This document shows, piece by piece, positions 11,476-21,370 of a stretch of 64,000 bases of DNA. The position numbers and the translations under genes are program-made. Position 1 is the stretch's first letter. Every line of letters starts with the position of its first letter. Origin of the DNA: Megaustenia siamemsis (lineage: Eukaryota; Mollusca; Gastropoda; Stylommatophora; Ariophantidae); contig JAVIAB010000102.1 of NCBI GenBank assembly GCA_032433765.1, positions 12,894,414-12,958,413 on the forward strand, given 5' to 3'. Below the pieces are notes generated by a model that saw nothing but the letters and a program-made list of their open reading frames with translations, was not told where the DNA came from and searched no databases.

Positions 11476-11870
11476 TGGCAGCTAACAACGTAATCAATAA
11501 GCTAATATAAAGAACAAACGTTTGTTGGAAGGAAAAACGCAAAATATCGCCAATGACAACACAACGTATCTGCAACAATTTAACGTCCCTTTGAAGACAG
11601 ACGATTAATAGGAGTAGTCACGCAGAAAGAAAAGAGGGCTATTGATGTGAGATGGCCGAACCAGATGGCTTGTCTGTTTCTCCATTTGTTTTTTACTGGA
11701 CATACTCCAAAGATTTTTCTTTCCTCTTTTCTACTCATTTCTTTATTTCTAGGGACATTAATGACGTTTCTTAGAAAAATCTCCTCACACACGATCTCAT
11801 CTGTCTTGAGCTTTAGATAAGGACTAATTTCTACATTGAAAATAGAAATTACAAAATATACTATTCATCG
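11476..11870. other. Possible degraded LINE fragment in unassigned DNA
   Basis: A minus-strand frame at 11580-11792 contains NKWRNRQAIWFGHLTSIA. The WFGH block resembles the C-terminal region of LINE reverse transcriptases, such as KWFGHV in LINE-beta. The rest of the frame is not recognisable and the match is short, so the call is tentative. Confidence 0.35.
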
Positions 11871-12185
11871 TTTTTATAGAAATGTACCAGCCAAATACCA
11901 GTGGATAAAGAGATACAGCGAAGACGATGGCGTTGGATGGGTCACACACTGTGGAAGCCAGCTGAGAGTATTACACAACAGGCCCTTTTTTTTTAATCCC
12001 CATGGGAAAAGACAAAGAGGAAGACCAAGGAATTCTTGGAGAAGATAGATAGAAGCAGAGATGAAGATGATGGGGAAGACATGGAATGATCTTAAAAGAA
12101 TGGCAAGAAACAGAACGGCTTGGAAAGTGTTTGTTGAAGACCTATGCTCTACAGGGAGCTAAAACGGTAGAAGAAGAAGACTATT
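11871..12185 (+). pseudogene. LINE-gamma 3' end with GAAGAAGAAG tail
   Basis: C-terminal coding end of a LINE. Blocks in order: RRRWRWxGHTLWKPAESITQQ, NPHGKRQRGRPRNSWRR (stop follows), then KMMGKTWNDLKRMARNR and WKVFVEDLCS in a shifted frame, and the tail GTAGAAGAAGAAGAC. The same segment lies at 859-1160 and 36359-36655 (minus). Frame changes around a T-run near 11986-11994 and a stop after RR mark it as non-functional. Confidence 0.85.
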
Positions 12186-12538
12186 CATCATTTGTTATTT
12201 TTATTATTTCATTCTTGTCATTTTTATCTTATGATGTTTCAGTAATGGAGAGAGCTGTTATGCTCACGCGCCGACTTTCTGACATCTTGTTTAGTTTCAT
12301 TATCATGACTTCCGGTCTGGAGAGTTCTGTTAACAGACGGACTATCTTATTGCAATGAATGCCCCTTCTGTGGTATATTTCCAGCAAAATTGTAAAAGGA
12401 AGCTACATTAAATAGACACTAACATACGCTTAGAGAGATTTTAAATTTATTTCAAAATAACGTTTATAAATAACAAGTGTGTATATATAATCGCTCCAGC
12501 TTAAATTGAACTTTCAGAGAGATTACTATCGTAGATGT
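12186..12538. other. Unassigned stretch
   Basis: AT-rich, no gene or known repeat seen. It ends in the left TSD (TATCGTAGATGT, 12527-12538) of the neighbouring SINE-A. Confidence 0.4.
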
Positions 12539-12790
12539 AAGTAAAGTACCCCCTTCACGCCAAGTGGCGTATAGGGAATATGGTGTTAGTGACAATACAT
12601 TTTACAGACCTTCAGCACATGATTTGTGAGGTAATGTGGTCGGTATTACGCCTGTGCCGCTTTACTTTCCCAGAAAAAATCCGGTACCCATTTAAGGCTG
12701 AGTGAACCCGGAAGCCGTCGGTTGGGGATCGAACCCTACCTCTTGTACATTGTAGTCCAGTTCACTAACCACTGAGCTATCGCGGCTCCC
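12539..12790 (-). mobile_element. SINE-A with 12-bp TSD
   Basis: Reverse copy, complete from 3' tail to tRNA head. TATCGTAGATGT occurs at 12527-12538 and at 12791-12802. The B box reads GGGTTCGATCCCC on the minus strand. Confidence 0.92.
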
Positions 12791-12829
12791 TATCGTAGAT
12801 GTGAAAGTGGTTTCTAAATGATTGATTTA

Positions 12830-13430
12830 TAGTCAGATGGAGAATAGCTCAGACAAAAAGCAGCCTTACAAAAAAAATGAGGAAGATACTGTGTAATCCA
12901 TTTTTGACAATGGAAACAAGAAAAAGAGTTCTTAAATGTTATGTATAACCAGTCTTAATATATGAATGTGAATAATGGACAATAAAAAAAACAGTCAAGA
13001 AAATCACTGCATGCTGTAAAAATGTGATTTAACAGAAGAATATTGAGTATACCATGGACAGCTTACAATAGTAATGAAAACATTCCGAAAGAGGCCAAAG
13101 CAAAAAGAGAGCTAATATCCAACATTAGGAAGAAACAATCATCATTTTTTGGCCATGTAATGAGAAGAGAACAACTGGAATATATTGTGGCAACTGAGAA
13201 AGTTGAGGGACGAAGAGACAGGGGGAAGCAAAAGAAAAGATACCAGACAGCTTAAGAGAATGGCTTGGCAGAAGATCAAAATATATGGTAACTGTCGAGA
13301 TTGAGAGTTGTGGAGAGACATGATCACCTACGTCAGCAGGCATTGTACTTGATGATGGTGTTGATGATGATGATAATGATGATGATAAAGAAGAAGAAGA
13401 TGATGACGATGATGATGATGATGTGAATAT
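12830..13430 (+). pseudogene. LINE-alpha 3' fragment with expanded GATGAT tail
   Basis: Reads, with frameshifts and stops, through the MAQTKSSLTKKMRKILC region, RRMLSIPWTAYNSNENIPKE, LISNIRKKQSSFFGHVMRRE and EGRRDRGKQKKRYQTA, ending in ACCTACGTCAGCAGGC. The normal short GATGAT tail is expanded to about 80 bp of GATGAT/GAAGAA repeats (about 13351-13423), so the tail can act as a microsatellite seed. Confidence 0.87.
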
Positions 13431-13716
13431 TGTGTGAAGTATACAAGTTTTGGCCGAGCTGAATGTAAACTACTGTGTGAATTATTCGCCGAGTGGAAGG
13501 CGAGTTGTATATTCCGCAACGGTTGTAGTAGCGACGATAAAGGGAAAAATGAACTCATCGCGAAACATGAAAGTGCAACACGTGTGACGTGTGCTGCAAA
13601 CGTAGTCAAGAGGAAACGTGAACCAGATTCATAACCATTTATGATTAGAAGCAGAAGAGAGAGAGAGAGGGAGAGAGAGAGAGAGAGAGAGAGAACATAT
13701 GAAGTACACTTTTATA
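13431..13716. other. Unassigned stretch with GA tract
   Basis: A plus-strand frame of 66 codons (13434-13634) has no recognisable domain. A (GA)n tract runs from about 13650 to 13694, just before the tail of the next LINE. Confidence 0.35.
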
Positions 13717-14315
13717 TCATCATCATCAAGTACCGGGCCTGCTGGTGTAGGTGATCATGTCTCTCCACAATTTTCTATCTCGACAGTTATCATTTCTGTG
13801 GTATGCCACTCTCTCTCAAGCTGTCTGGTATCTTTTCTCTTTGCTTCCCTCTATCTCTTCGTCCCTCAATTTTTCCAGTTGTTACAATATATTCCAGCTG
13901 TTCTCTTCTCATTACACGGCCAAAAAATGATGATTGTTTCTTCCTAATATTGGAAAATTAGCTCTCTTTTTGCTTTGGCCTCTTTCAGAACGTTTTCATT
14001 ACTCTTCTTAGCTGTCCATGGTATTCTCAACATTCTTCTGTAAACCACATTTCTACAGACTCCAGTGATTTTCTTGTTTGTTGTCCTATTGTCCATGATT
14101 GACATCCATATGTTAAGACTGGCTCTACATAACATTTAAGAACTCTTTTTCTTGTTTCGATTGTCAAAAATGGATTGCATAGTATCTTCCTCATTTTTTT
14201 TTTTTTGGAAAGCTGCTTTTGCCTGAGCCATTCTGCATCTCACCTCTTTTGTACATCTTCCGTCTGAGGTTAACAAAGTTCCCAAATATTTAAATTCATT
14301 TACCATTCATTTACA
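13717..14315 (-). pseudogene. LINE-alpha 3' fragment
   Basis: Minus-strand copy spanning the EFKYLGTL-type motif E region (near 14300) through the MAQAKAAF helix, a T-run at about 14196-14206, CYVEPVLTYGCQSWT-like sequence, RRMLRIPWTAKKSNENVLKE and the GATGATGATAT tail at 13717. It is one of the longer LINE-alpha copies here, about 600 bp, with indels that break the frame. Confidence 0.86.
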
Positions 14316-14755
14316 CTTTTATATAGACCATACTTTTCATCCCAACGTTGTGCTAGCAATACCAGACCTGAACTCAAGACACACAAACAACAAGAAAAAT
14401 AACTACTACCGAGATGGACTGTGTTAGACGCATGACAGGAAACAGCGTGGGGGATAAGATCACAAATGAGGGAACTGAGAAAAAGCTGGGATAATTCTCG
14501 CGGTTGATTACATTAAAAAAAACAACAAATAAAATGGTTTGGCCACGTAATAAGACAGGAAGATTCAAAACACAAGACAATGAGTCTTTAATAAACGATG
14601 CGAGAACAACAGATTCAAGATTCGACAACGAAAAAAGATGAGTTGATGGAATGTTAGAAACACTTCAAAACATAACAACATCACAAGCCGGCAGAAGAGC
14701 AAAAGACCACAACTGGTATCTCCTCTGGACGCTGAAAGGCAAATAAGGAATGAAA
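14316..14755 (+). pseudogene. LINE-beta 3' fragment
   Basis: Begins in the segment for FIPTLC(Y/C)QYQT and runs through EMDCVRRMTGNSVGDKI, KWFGHVIRQED and a GRPRKR-like block to SRRAKDHNWYLLWTLKGK, ending with GGAATGAAAGAAGAAG. It matches the 3' part of the fuller copy at 34513-35625. Stops and frameshifts are numerous. A LINE-alpha subtype 2 tail follows directly. Confidence 0.83.
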
Positions 14756-14970
14756 GAAGAAGATATAAAGTTGGAATACATGGTAATAACTAGCAAAATA
14801 CAGAGAAAGAGAGATCGTGGACGACAAAGAGAGAAAATACTATATAGTTTGGTGTCATGACATGAAAAACAATCAACAACAGAAGTGATACGATGCACTG
14901 TGGGTAGAAGATTATGGAGAAACATTATCGCCTACGTCAACCGTTTAGCACATGATGATGATACATAACA
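14756..14970 (+). pseudogene. LINE-alpha (subtype 2) 3' end
   Basis: Last 215 bp of the subtype seen at 4080-4283: GGAATACATGGTAATAAC, GAGAAAGAGAGATCGTGG, CGATGCACTGTGGGTAGAAG, CGCCTACGTCAACCG, then a GATGATGAT tail. It is joined directly to LINE-beta, so this is a composite of two element ends. Confidence 0.82.
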
Positions 14971-15054
14971 TGCAACCACCGCAAAGAGCCTACAAGACCC
15001 CGTCCTGCGCATGTCAATTATTCCTGCCACAGTCGAGGAAACCCCCCTCCCCAC

Positions 15055-15480
15055 CACGTGACCATGGAGACTTGGTGGTCCAAGGGAGGTAAGACGTCCA
15101 CTCTGGACAGGAAGTTCAGGGATTCAATTCCGCCATTTGGAATATTTTTACAAAAATAAAGAAAATCTGTGGTTTTTTCGTGGCTTTACCTTACACAGGT
15201 CGGAGGGTAGTGAGATCTGATGCCTAGCCCTCTCGGATAACGACGGAAAATCAGGAAGTCCCGTGTGCACTCGCACACGTAAACAAAAAATCCATAGCAG
15301 GTAAAAGGCAACAAGAGTAGGCCAAAACTGGTCTCTGCCTGGGCAAAATTGTCAGAAAAAAGCAACCCCACAAAAGATCGTGCTACGGAGTTCGTGCACG
15401 TGGGTCAAGGTTCTCCTCGGAGATTCTAGATATTTTGAGGGGGAAATCGGTGCACCTATGGGTTCGTCAGGGATGTTGTT
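15055..15480 (+). mobile_element. SINE-D copy (forward)
   Basis: tRNA-like head near 15068-15135: A-box-like GGTGGTCCAAGGG and B-box-like GGGATTCAATTCC. The body carries AGTGAGATCTGATGCCTAGC (15209-15228), TGCACTCGCACACG and ACGGAGTTCGTGCACGTGG. Reverse copies are at 35771-36212 and 31191-31880. Family length is about 440 bp, long for a simple SINE. Confidence 0.75.
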
Positions 15481-15550
15481 TGTAACATAACATCTACCAA
15501 ACTTGATAGGTTTTAACGGGTAGCGGTGACAAGGGGCCACTCTTCTCCTA

Positions 15551-16104
15551 CAAAGCCGCGATAGCTCAGTGGTTAGTGGCTTCCAGGTTCACCCAGCCTT
15601 TAATGGGTATCGGATTTTTTTCTGGGAAGGTAAAGCGGCACGGGTGTAATACCGACCACATTACCCCAAAAATCATGTCCCGGAGATCTGTAAAATTTAT
15701 GGCCACTAACACCACACACAAGAAGAGATAGAATACAAAATGAAACTATAAAAAAAATTGTAGGAATAAAACCCTGCCAAGAATATATAGAGCAACAACA
15801 GCTTAAATGGTTTGGCCACCTGGTCAGAATGAATCCCCACCAATCACCATCAAGGGTGTTCTTCTCGAGAATGCATGGAAAAAGACCAAGAGGAATACCC
15901 AGAAGAAGATGGATAGATGCAGTGACAGAGACATGTAACAAAAAAGGAAAATCACTAATTCAGACAGTTCGAGCATCTCAAGAACGACAAATGATTTAAA
16001 CCACGACACCTTTTAGGTATCAGTGAGAAAGAGACAAGATGAAAGAAAGAAGAACACCATATTTCCTATACGCCACTTGGTGTGACGGGGGTACTTTACT
16101 TTTT
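15551..16104 (+). mobile_element. SINE-A interrupted by a LINE-epsilon fragment
   Basis: SINE-A occupies 15551-15714 and 16053-16104. The head keeps TAGCTCAGTGGTTAGTG but has lost about 45 bp including the B box, so this copy should be transcriptionally dead. The body is split by 338 bp of LINE sequence. TTCTCCTA at 15543-15550 and 16114-16121 is a likely TSD of the SINE itself. Confidence 0.85.
15715..16052 (+). pseudogene. LINE-epsilon 3' fragment nested in SINE-A, 7-bp TSD
   Basis: A 5'-truncated LINE C-terminus. One frame reads KKIVGIKPCQEYIEQQQLKW then FGHLVRMNPHQSPSRVFF, HGKRPRGIPRRRWIDAV and SLIQTVRASQERQMI, ending in a GAAAGAAAGAAG tail. The SINE sequence AACACCA flanks it at 15708-15714 and 16053-16059. 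The reading frame over this 3' segment is unusually clean, suggesting a younger insertion than most LINE pieces here. Confidence 0.88.
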
Positions 16105-16401
16105 GTTTTTACTTTCTCCTATACGTTGGAGAGTTAGTAGCGATAGAACGATACATAATACGGAAACGATAACATAGTATTATTTACCAGACTCCACACG
16201 GAGTCCCAACTGCTGACTGTTTTGTTGGTCTGCAGTCAAGAAAAAACAAATGAACAAGAAGAAAGAAAAAAAGAAAAGTACATTTGCACAAAGCCTCCAC
16301 ATTACAAAAAATCAGTAGAGAGCCGAAGAAAAGATACAGACAGTATTGCAAGTATTGGTTTTACTAACAGAAGTCATGGCAAAAGGGCTTGCGGCAAGAG
16401 C

Positions 16402-16697
16402 TACTGAGTTAAGTGCTCTGTGCACACCGTGAGCTGTGCGTTTTATCCGTTTTGATCGTGTTTTGGTATTCCGATTGTTTACGATGAATGATAATATCGT
16501 ATGACGGGGAACAGATGGCTGTGTTCACTTTCTGTGCGGTTTCGCCTAATGTCTTTTGGCGTGTGCTGAGGTTGATATGATGGGACTGCAGCTACCTTTC
16601 TTTGTTTGGGAGATGAGATATTAATTCGGATGATTCCACTGGCACAATTGGTTGAGCAATTATGATTTTAATTCGTTTGCAGTGATACCGGGGCCTT
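16402..16697 (-). mobile_element. Element G, complete reverse copy
   Basis: Starts with GTGCTCTGTGCACACCGTGA and ends at GGGGCCTTCCATAACCATG. All landmarks match 34085-34378 in reverse. It abuts a LINE-beta-like reverse transcriptase fragment at 16699. Confidence 0.8.
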
Positions 16698-16698
16698 C

Positions 16699-16985
16699 CA
16701 TAACCATGTCAAAAAGACGAGATAAACACAACATAATTATATCAATAGAACACACAGGTATAAGACAGGTATCATCGTACAGGTATCTAGGGACATCATT
16801 ATCAGATGATGGCAACATTGTTAAAGAAATGAACATTCAATGTTGTAAAGTAGACTAAACACTCAAGACGGCTATCGTCTTTTCTACAACACAAGACAAC
16901 GAAATATCTTACACAGTGCATTTTTATCCCATTTTATGTTACCAGTGCCAAACATGGCCACTCACAACGAGTCAGAAGGGTCACA
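16699..16985 (+). pseudogene. LINE RT fragment leading into a derived array
   Basis: A frame at 16652-16858 contains ISIEHTGIRQVSSYRYLGTS followed by LSDDGN, the motif E region of a LINE reverse transcriptase (compare EFKYLGSLITNGN in LINE-beta). Further on, ILIPFYVTSAKHG and VTTEMRCEMR correspond to FIPTLCYQCQTW and EMKCVRRM of LINE-beta. Immediately after, the EMRCEM segment is amplified in tandem. Confidence 0.75.
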
Positions 16986-17615
16986 ACAGAAATGAGATGT
17001 GAAATGAGGAGTGTACAAAAGTGACAAAATCAGAAATGAGATGTGAAATGTAGGAGTGACGAGAAGAGACAAAATCAGAAATGAGATGTGAAATGTTGAA
17101 GGAGTGACGAGAAGAGACACAATCAGAAATGAGATGTGAAATGTTGAAGGAGTGACGAGAAGAGACAAACATCAGAAATGAGATGTGAAATGTTGCAGGA
17201 GTGACGAGAAGAGACAAACATCAGAAATGAGATGTGAAATGTTGTAGGAGTGACGAGAAGAGACAACATCAGAAATGAGATGTGAAATGTTGTAGGAGTG
17301 ACGAGAAGAGACAAACATCAGAAATGAGATGTGAAATGTTGTAGGAGTGACGAGAAGAGACAACATCAGAATGAGATGTGAAATGTTGCAGGAGTGACGA
17401 GAAGAGACAAACATCAGAAATGAGATGTGAAATGTTGTAGGAGTGACAGGAAGAGACAAAATAAAAAAAAATGAGATGTGAAATGTTGCAGGAGTGACGA
17501 GAAGAGACAAACATCAGAAATGAGATGTGAAATGTTGCAGGAGTGACGAGAAGAGACAAACATCAGAAATGAGATGTGAAATGTTGTAGCAGTGACAGGA
17601 AGAGATAAAATCAGA
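16980..17615. repeat. 49-bp minisatellite derived from a LINE RT C-terminus
   Basis: About 13 units with the core GAAATGAGATGTGAAATG then GGAGTGACGAGAAGAGAC. The first, shorter units are continuous with the LINE coding sequence that precedes them and match the LINE-beta segment GAAATGAAATGTGTCAG then AAGAATGACAGGAAAC (about 53502-53533). Minus-strand frames are artefacts. Confidence 0.9.
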
Positions 17616-17617
17616 AA

Positions 17618-18025
17618 AGAAGAGTTTTTGCAGAAGTTAAAAATACGTAGTCACTTTTGTCTACGTCCCTGGACATGCGCGAGTACGGAGAAATAAAAGA
17701 GCGGACAGGTTGGCTAGCTGCGTTATCGTTGAGGACTGTCAACCAATGCATCGGTTGGACGTCATCAATGCCCTCCGAGATGTAGGAATAGCATAGGACT
17801 TCGACAAACATGACACCACGTCACTCCTTCGAATGAAAGAGACGGGAGTTAAGATGGGCACAGCCAGAAACGAGAAACTTAGTGGGTGTGTAAGAAGACT
17901 TATCAACCAACACAGAACTGGAGTCGTTAGTCGCTGGACACTGCGGGAGTTGCTGAAGAGGGGATATGAGCACCTATGGACATGTTTGCAGTGCAGTGTT
18001 GATGACTCGCAAAGAACTCAATGAA
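17618..18025 (+). pseudogene. I/Jockey-type retrotransposon, RNase H C-terminal fragment
   Basis: Homologous to 54760-55157. Recognisable pieces: VTFVYVPGHARVRRNKRADR-like (the RNase H HxGxxGNExAD block, damaged), INALRDVGIA, then an intact frame 17833-18024 with KMGTARNEKLSGCVRRLINQ, SRWTLRELLKRG and WTCLQCS. It keeps the Trp codon that is a stop in the other copy, and a CxxC near the C-terminus. It lacks the reverse transcriptase. It lies directly after the 49-bp array. Confidence 0.85.
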
Positions 18026-18044
18026 AAACAATGCAAAGCAGTCC

Positions 18045-18375
18045 ATTTTGCGTTCGCCAGCTTTTACCTCTGGCGAAGTCACTAGAGACTAGGAATTGGA
18101 TTTTGCGTGTTAATCCGTTTTTCCCGGCAGCCGAGGGCACAGGGGTCCCTCGCCACACAGGCACATAATTCCGTCTTCGGGGGTACTCATATTTTTTTTT
18201 CTCCGCCCATGAGTAATTGACGTTTCAAGACGGGCCTTGTGCTGAGACCAGGGCTGGTTTCCGCAGAGAGAAATCATAAATAAATATACCAACTGGTGCA
18301 GCCAGTATTTGAACTCCACAGCCTCTCTGTCTCGAGACCGGCGTCTTGCCTCGAGACTAGCCAGCTCCTCATCCA
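18045..18375 (-). mobile_element. SINE-C copy 1
   Basis: Reverse-oriented tRNA-headed element. The head at about 18290-18370 reads on minus as CTGGCTAGTCTCGAGGCAAG (A-box area) and GAGTTCAAATACTGG (B box). The body includes ATTGACGTTTCAAG and AGAGAAATCATAAATAAA, shared with 20928-21275. Confidence 0.78.
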
Positions 18376-18439
18376 GTATTAAGTGAACGAAGATGTTGAA
18401 CTGATAGTTTCAAACGTTTGACGAGTTGCTCTGAATCAG

Positions 18440-19310
18440 TTCATCATTATTGTGTGCCGTCTCCGCAACGAAGGATGGCTACCATGGAGCGCCATTCCGC
18501 TCTGTCTCTTGCTTTGATGGTGCAGGTTGTCATTACCTGACTTGTCCATCTTACGATGTCACTCGTCCATGTTAGTCTTGGTCTGCCTCTCCCTTTTTTA
18601 CCCTGCATTTTCCCTTCCAAGATTACTTTTAGTAGGCTACTGTGTCTTTTAACATGCCCCAAAAATCGAATTTCTCTTGCTTGAATTGTGTTTAGTAGTT
18701 CTCTTTTCATTTTTAGTTGTTTGAAGTCTTCATTGTTTGTTTTCTTTTCTTTACATCCTATTATTCCCTAATTCAAAAAATCCACATTTCAAAGGCTTCA
18801 ATTTTCTGTTCTGTTTCCGTGTCTAGTGTCCATATTTCTGCACCATATAGGAATGTTGAGAAGATATAACATTTTACTATTCTTAGATTTAACCCTGATG
18901 TTATTTGTTTTGATGTTAGTATATTTTTCATGGCACCAAAATTACTTTTTGCCATTCCTATTCTTTTGTTTATTTCAGTTGTACATTTCCATCACTGGTT
19001 ATAAGTATGGCCAAGGTAGTTGCAGTTCTGAACTGTCTACAGGTCTTCAACTTTGGCATCCACTTGCAGAGTTTTGAGTATTATCTTCGTTTTTGATCAT
19101 ATTTTTAGTCTTTCTGACATTCATATATAATCCATATTTTTGCCTGTCATGTTTATTTCATTAAGTAATTGTTGTAGATCTTTAGGTTTTTCTGCTGGTA
19201 GTACGGTATCATCAGGATAACTTAGGTTATTAATTATCTTTCCATTAATGTTTTATTAATGCCTGACTAGATTAAAGATCATTCATAAGATCATGAAAAG
19301 GGATGGTAAA
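18440..19310 (-). pseudogene. LINE-delta RT and C-terminal fragment
   Basis: About 870 bp of a LINE polyprotein on the minus strand. From the right: a palm segment in which the catalytic box reads LSYPDDTVLPAEKPKDLQQL (a [YF]xDD motif with Pro at x), then MAKSNFGAMKNILTSKQIT, IVKCYIFSTFLYGAEIWTLD, MKRELLNTIQAREIRFLGHV, GKKGRGRPRLTW and IKARDRAEWRSMVAILRCGD. Frames are broken between blocks. Its 3' end is shared with 20160-20250 and 39479-39705. Confidence 0.88.
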
Positions 19311-19317
19311 CCCCGTG

Positions 19318-19475
19318 GATCAGCGAGCCTGACCTGTTCATTATGTGACCGCGTGTGTTTGTCAAACATTGGTAGAATTAGCCACGAGAGAAGCTGTTCG
19401 GCAAAAACAATACCTCAAAAAAATACGCAATAGCCTCCACTAGACCGTCTGACAAGACGAAAAGGGCCATATATA
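19318..19475 (+). repeat. Element H copy 1
   Basis: About 155 bp shared with 22365-22560: GCGTGTGTTTGTCAAACA, AATAGCCTCCACTAGACCG and CTGACAAGACGAAAAGGGCC. Non-coding as far as I can see; it may be an untranslated part of a LINE. It sits at the end of LINE-delta here and at the end of LINE-zeta in the other copy. Confidence 0.65.
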
Positions 19476-19597
19476 TATATACTAGATTAACTAGTGCCGG
19501 TTACTAGATTAAAAGTCACGACGTGAAGTAATTAGCCCATGAATAATAATTACAAAGGAAGAAAAAAAGTCAGCTTTTCTTGTGCTTTGCTTCTAAG

Positions 19598-19848
19598 TAA
19601 AGTATGTAAAGAGCCCCCGTCACGCCAAGTGACGTACAGGGAATACGGTGTTAGGAACTATAAATTTCACAGACCTTCAGCACATGATTTTTGGGGTAAT
19701 TTGTTCGGTATTATGCCCGTTCCGATTTACTTTCTCAGAAAAAAATCCGATACCCATTAAAGGCTGGGTGAACCGGAGCCGTCGGTTGGGACCTACCTCT
19801 TGTCCTTTGTAGTCCAGTTAACTAACCACTGAGCTATCGCGGCTCCGT
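19598..19848 (-). mobile_element. SINE-A with 12-bp TSD
   Basis: Reverse copy. TTTGCTTCTAAG is present at 19586-19597 and 19849-19860. The B-box region is partly deleted (GTCGGTTGGGACC instead of GTTGGGATCGAACCC), so it is probably inactive. Confidence 0.9.
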
Positions 19849-19860
19849 TTTGCTTCTAAG

Positions 19861-20159
19861 GTACAACTAAAGTCAACAATTTAACACGCTTGGCAACTTT
19901 AACGTTGACGATATCAACAGACCCGATTCGATCAAATAAAGAAAGCCAGAAATAATACCAAAAAAAAAACAACAATTTATACCAGGTGGGAAAATATTCA
20001 GGAGCACGTTTGGCAAAATAGAAACTGAAGGAGCATATCTTGATTGTCTGCAGCATTTGTCAGTGGCGTAGACTCATTTACTATCGATGGGGGAAGGTGT
20101 TCCTGATTCTTTGTTTATTAATCTTCATATACATAAAGTCAGCCTATGACATCCTGTAC
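19861..20159. other. Unassigned stretch
   Basis: No gene or family match seen; contains a short A-run near 19960. Confidence 0.35.
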
Positions 20160-20244
20160 TATCAGCGCAAGAGACAGAGCGGAATGGCGCTCCATGGTAG
20201 CCAACCTTCGATGCATAGACGACACTCAATGGTGATGATGAATG

Positions 20245-20310
<66 letters not shown>
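20160..20310 (+). pseudogene. LINE-delta 3' tip with TA microsatellite tail
   Basis: The sequence for KRQSGMALHGSQPSMH in one frame is, in the family frame, KARDRAEWRSMVANLRCIDD. It is followed by GATGATGAATGAT and then (TA)n from about 20248 to 20303. The simple repeat grows from the element's own tail. Confidence 0.75.
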
Positions 20311-20315
20311 CAATA

Positions 20316-20582
20316 AAGAGTAGCGATAGCTCATTGGTTAGTGAACTGGACAACAAAGAACAAGTGGTGGGATTCGATCCCATCTGACGGCTTCAATTTC
20401 CCCCTGCCTTTAATGGGTACCGGATTTTTTTGGGGGGAAAAGTAAGCGGCACGGGTGTAATACCGACCACATTACCCCAAAAATCATGTGCCGAAGGTAT
20501 GTAAAATTTATGGCCACTAACATCATATTCCCTATACGCCACTTGGCGTGACTTTACTTGGGTACTTTACTTTACTTTTTTT
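20316..20582 (+). mobile_element. SINE-A between near-identical TA-rich flanks
   Basis: Forward copy: TAGCTCATTGGTTAGTG (A box), GGATTCGATCCC (B box), body and TACTTT tail. Probable TSD: TATAATATACAATA (20302-20315) and TATAATATATAATA (20583-20596), 13 of 14 positions equal. It lies just upstream of the LINE-zeta fragment. Confidence 0.85.
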
Positions 20583-20927
20583 TATAATATATAATAGAAT
20601 CAGTTAAGAAATTCACGTTTCTTGGATCCACAATTACGCAAACCATTTCTCTTGAGGATGAAATAAACAACCGAATTGGTAAGACAGCTACGACTTTTCG
20701 GCAAACTCACAGAAAGGGCCTGGAACAACAAGAAACTAGCACTAAAGACCAAACTCTTAATATATCAAACTTGTGTGCTTAGCACACTATTATATGGATC
20801 TGAAACCTGGACAACATACTCAAACCAGGAAAAAAGACTAAATGTCTTCCACATGCGATGTGTCCACAGAATAATGCACATCAAATGACAGGATAAAATA
20901 ACCAACTTAACTGTCTTGCAACGTGCT

Positions 20928-21275
20928 GTTGTTGTTGCGTTCGCCAGCTTTCAACTCTGACACGAAGCCCCTAGAGACTAGGAACTGAATTTTCCGTGTT
21001 AATCCATTTTTCCCTGGCAGCCGTGTTTGCACAGGGGTCCCTCGCCGCACAGACAGATAACTCCGACTTCGGAGTTTTCTCTCAAGTTCATGTTTTTTTT
21101 TTCCCGTCGATGAGTAACTGACGTTTCAAGCCGGGCCTCGCTGCTGAGACCAGGGGTGGTTGTTGCAGAGAGAAATCATAAATAAAAATCCCAACCGGTG
21201 TAGCCGAGATTTGAACCCACAACCTCTCTGTCCCGAGGCCGGCTTCTTGCCTCGAGACCAACCAGTCCCACATGG
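20928..21275 (-). mobile_element. SINE-C copy 2, left end of the 1.09-kb insert
   Basis: Reverse SINE-C. Its 3' tail at 20928-20936 reads (CAA)n on minus. The head at about 21200-21272 reads GACTGGTTGGTCTCGAGGC and GGGTTCAAATCTCGG (B box) on the minus strand. It matches 18045-18375 closely. Confidence 0.82.
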
Positions 21276-21370
21276 ACTTGGAATATGAGGAAACTGCAAC
21301 AAGGAACATTTTTCATGCATAGCCTGCAATGGTTCCTGCCGCCTATCCACCATATCCCAGAAGTTCACGT
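21276..21370 (+). repeat. Element J, second copy
   Basis: GAATATGAGGAAACTGCAAC through CCTGCCGCCTATCCACCATA. It directly abuts the tRNA head of SINE-C here but not in the other SINE-C copy, so the two are separate units. Confidence 0.6.
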
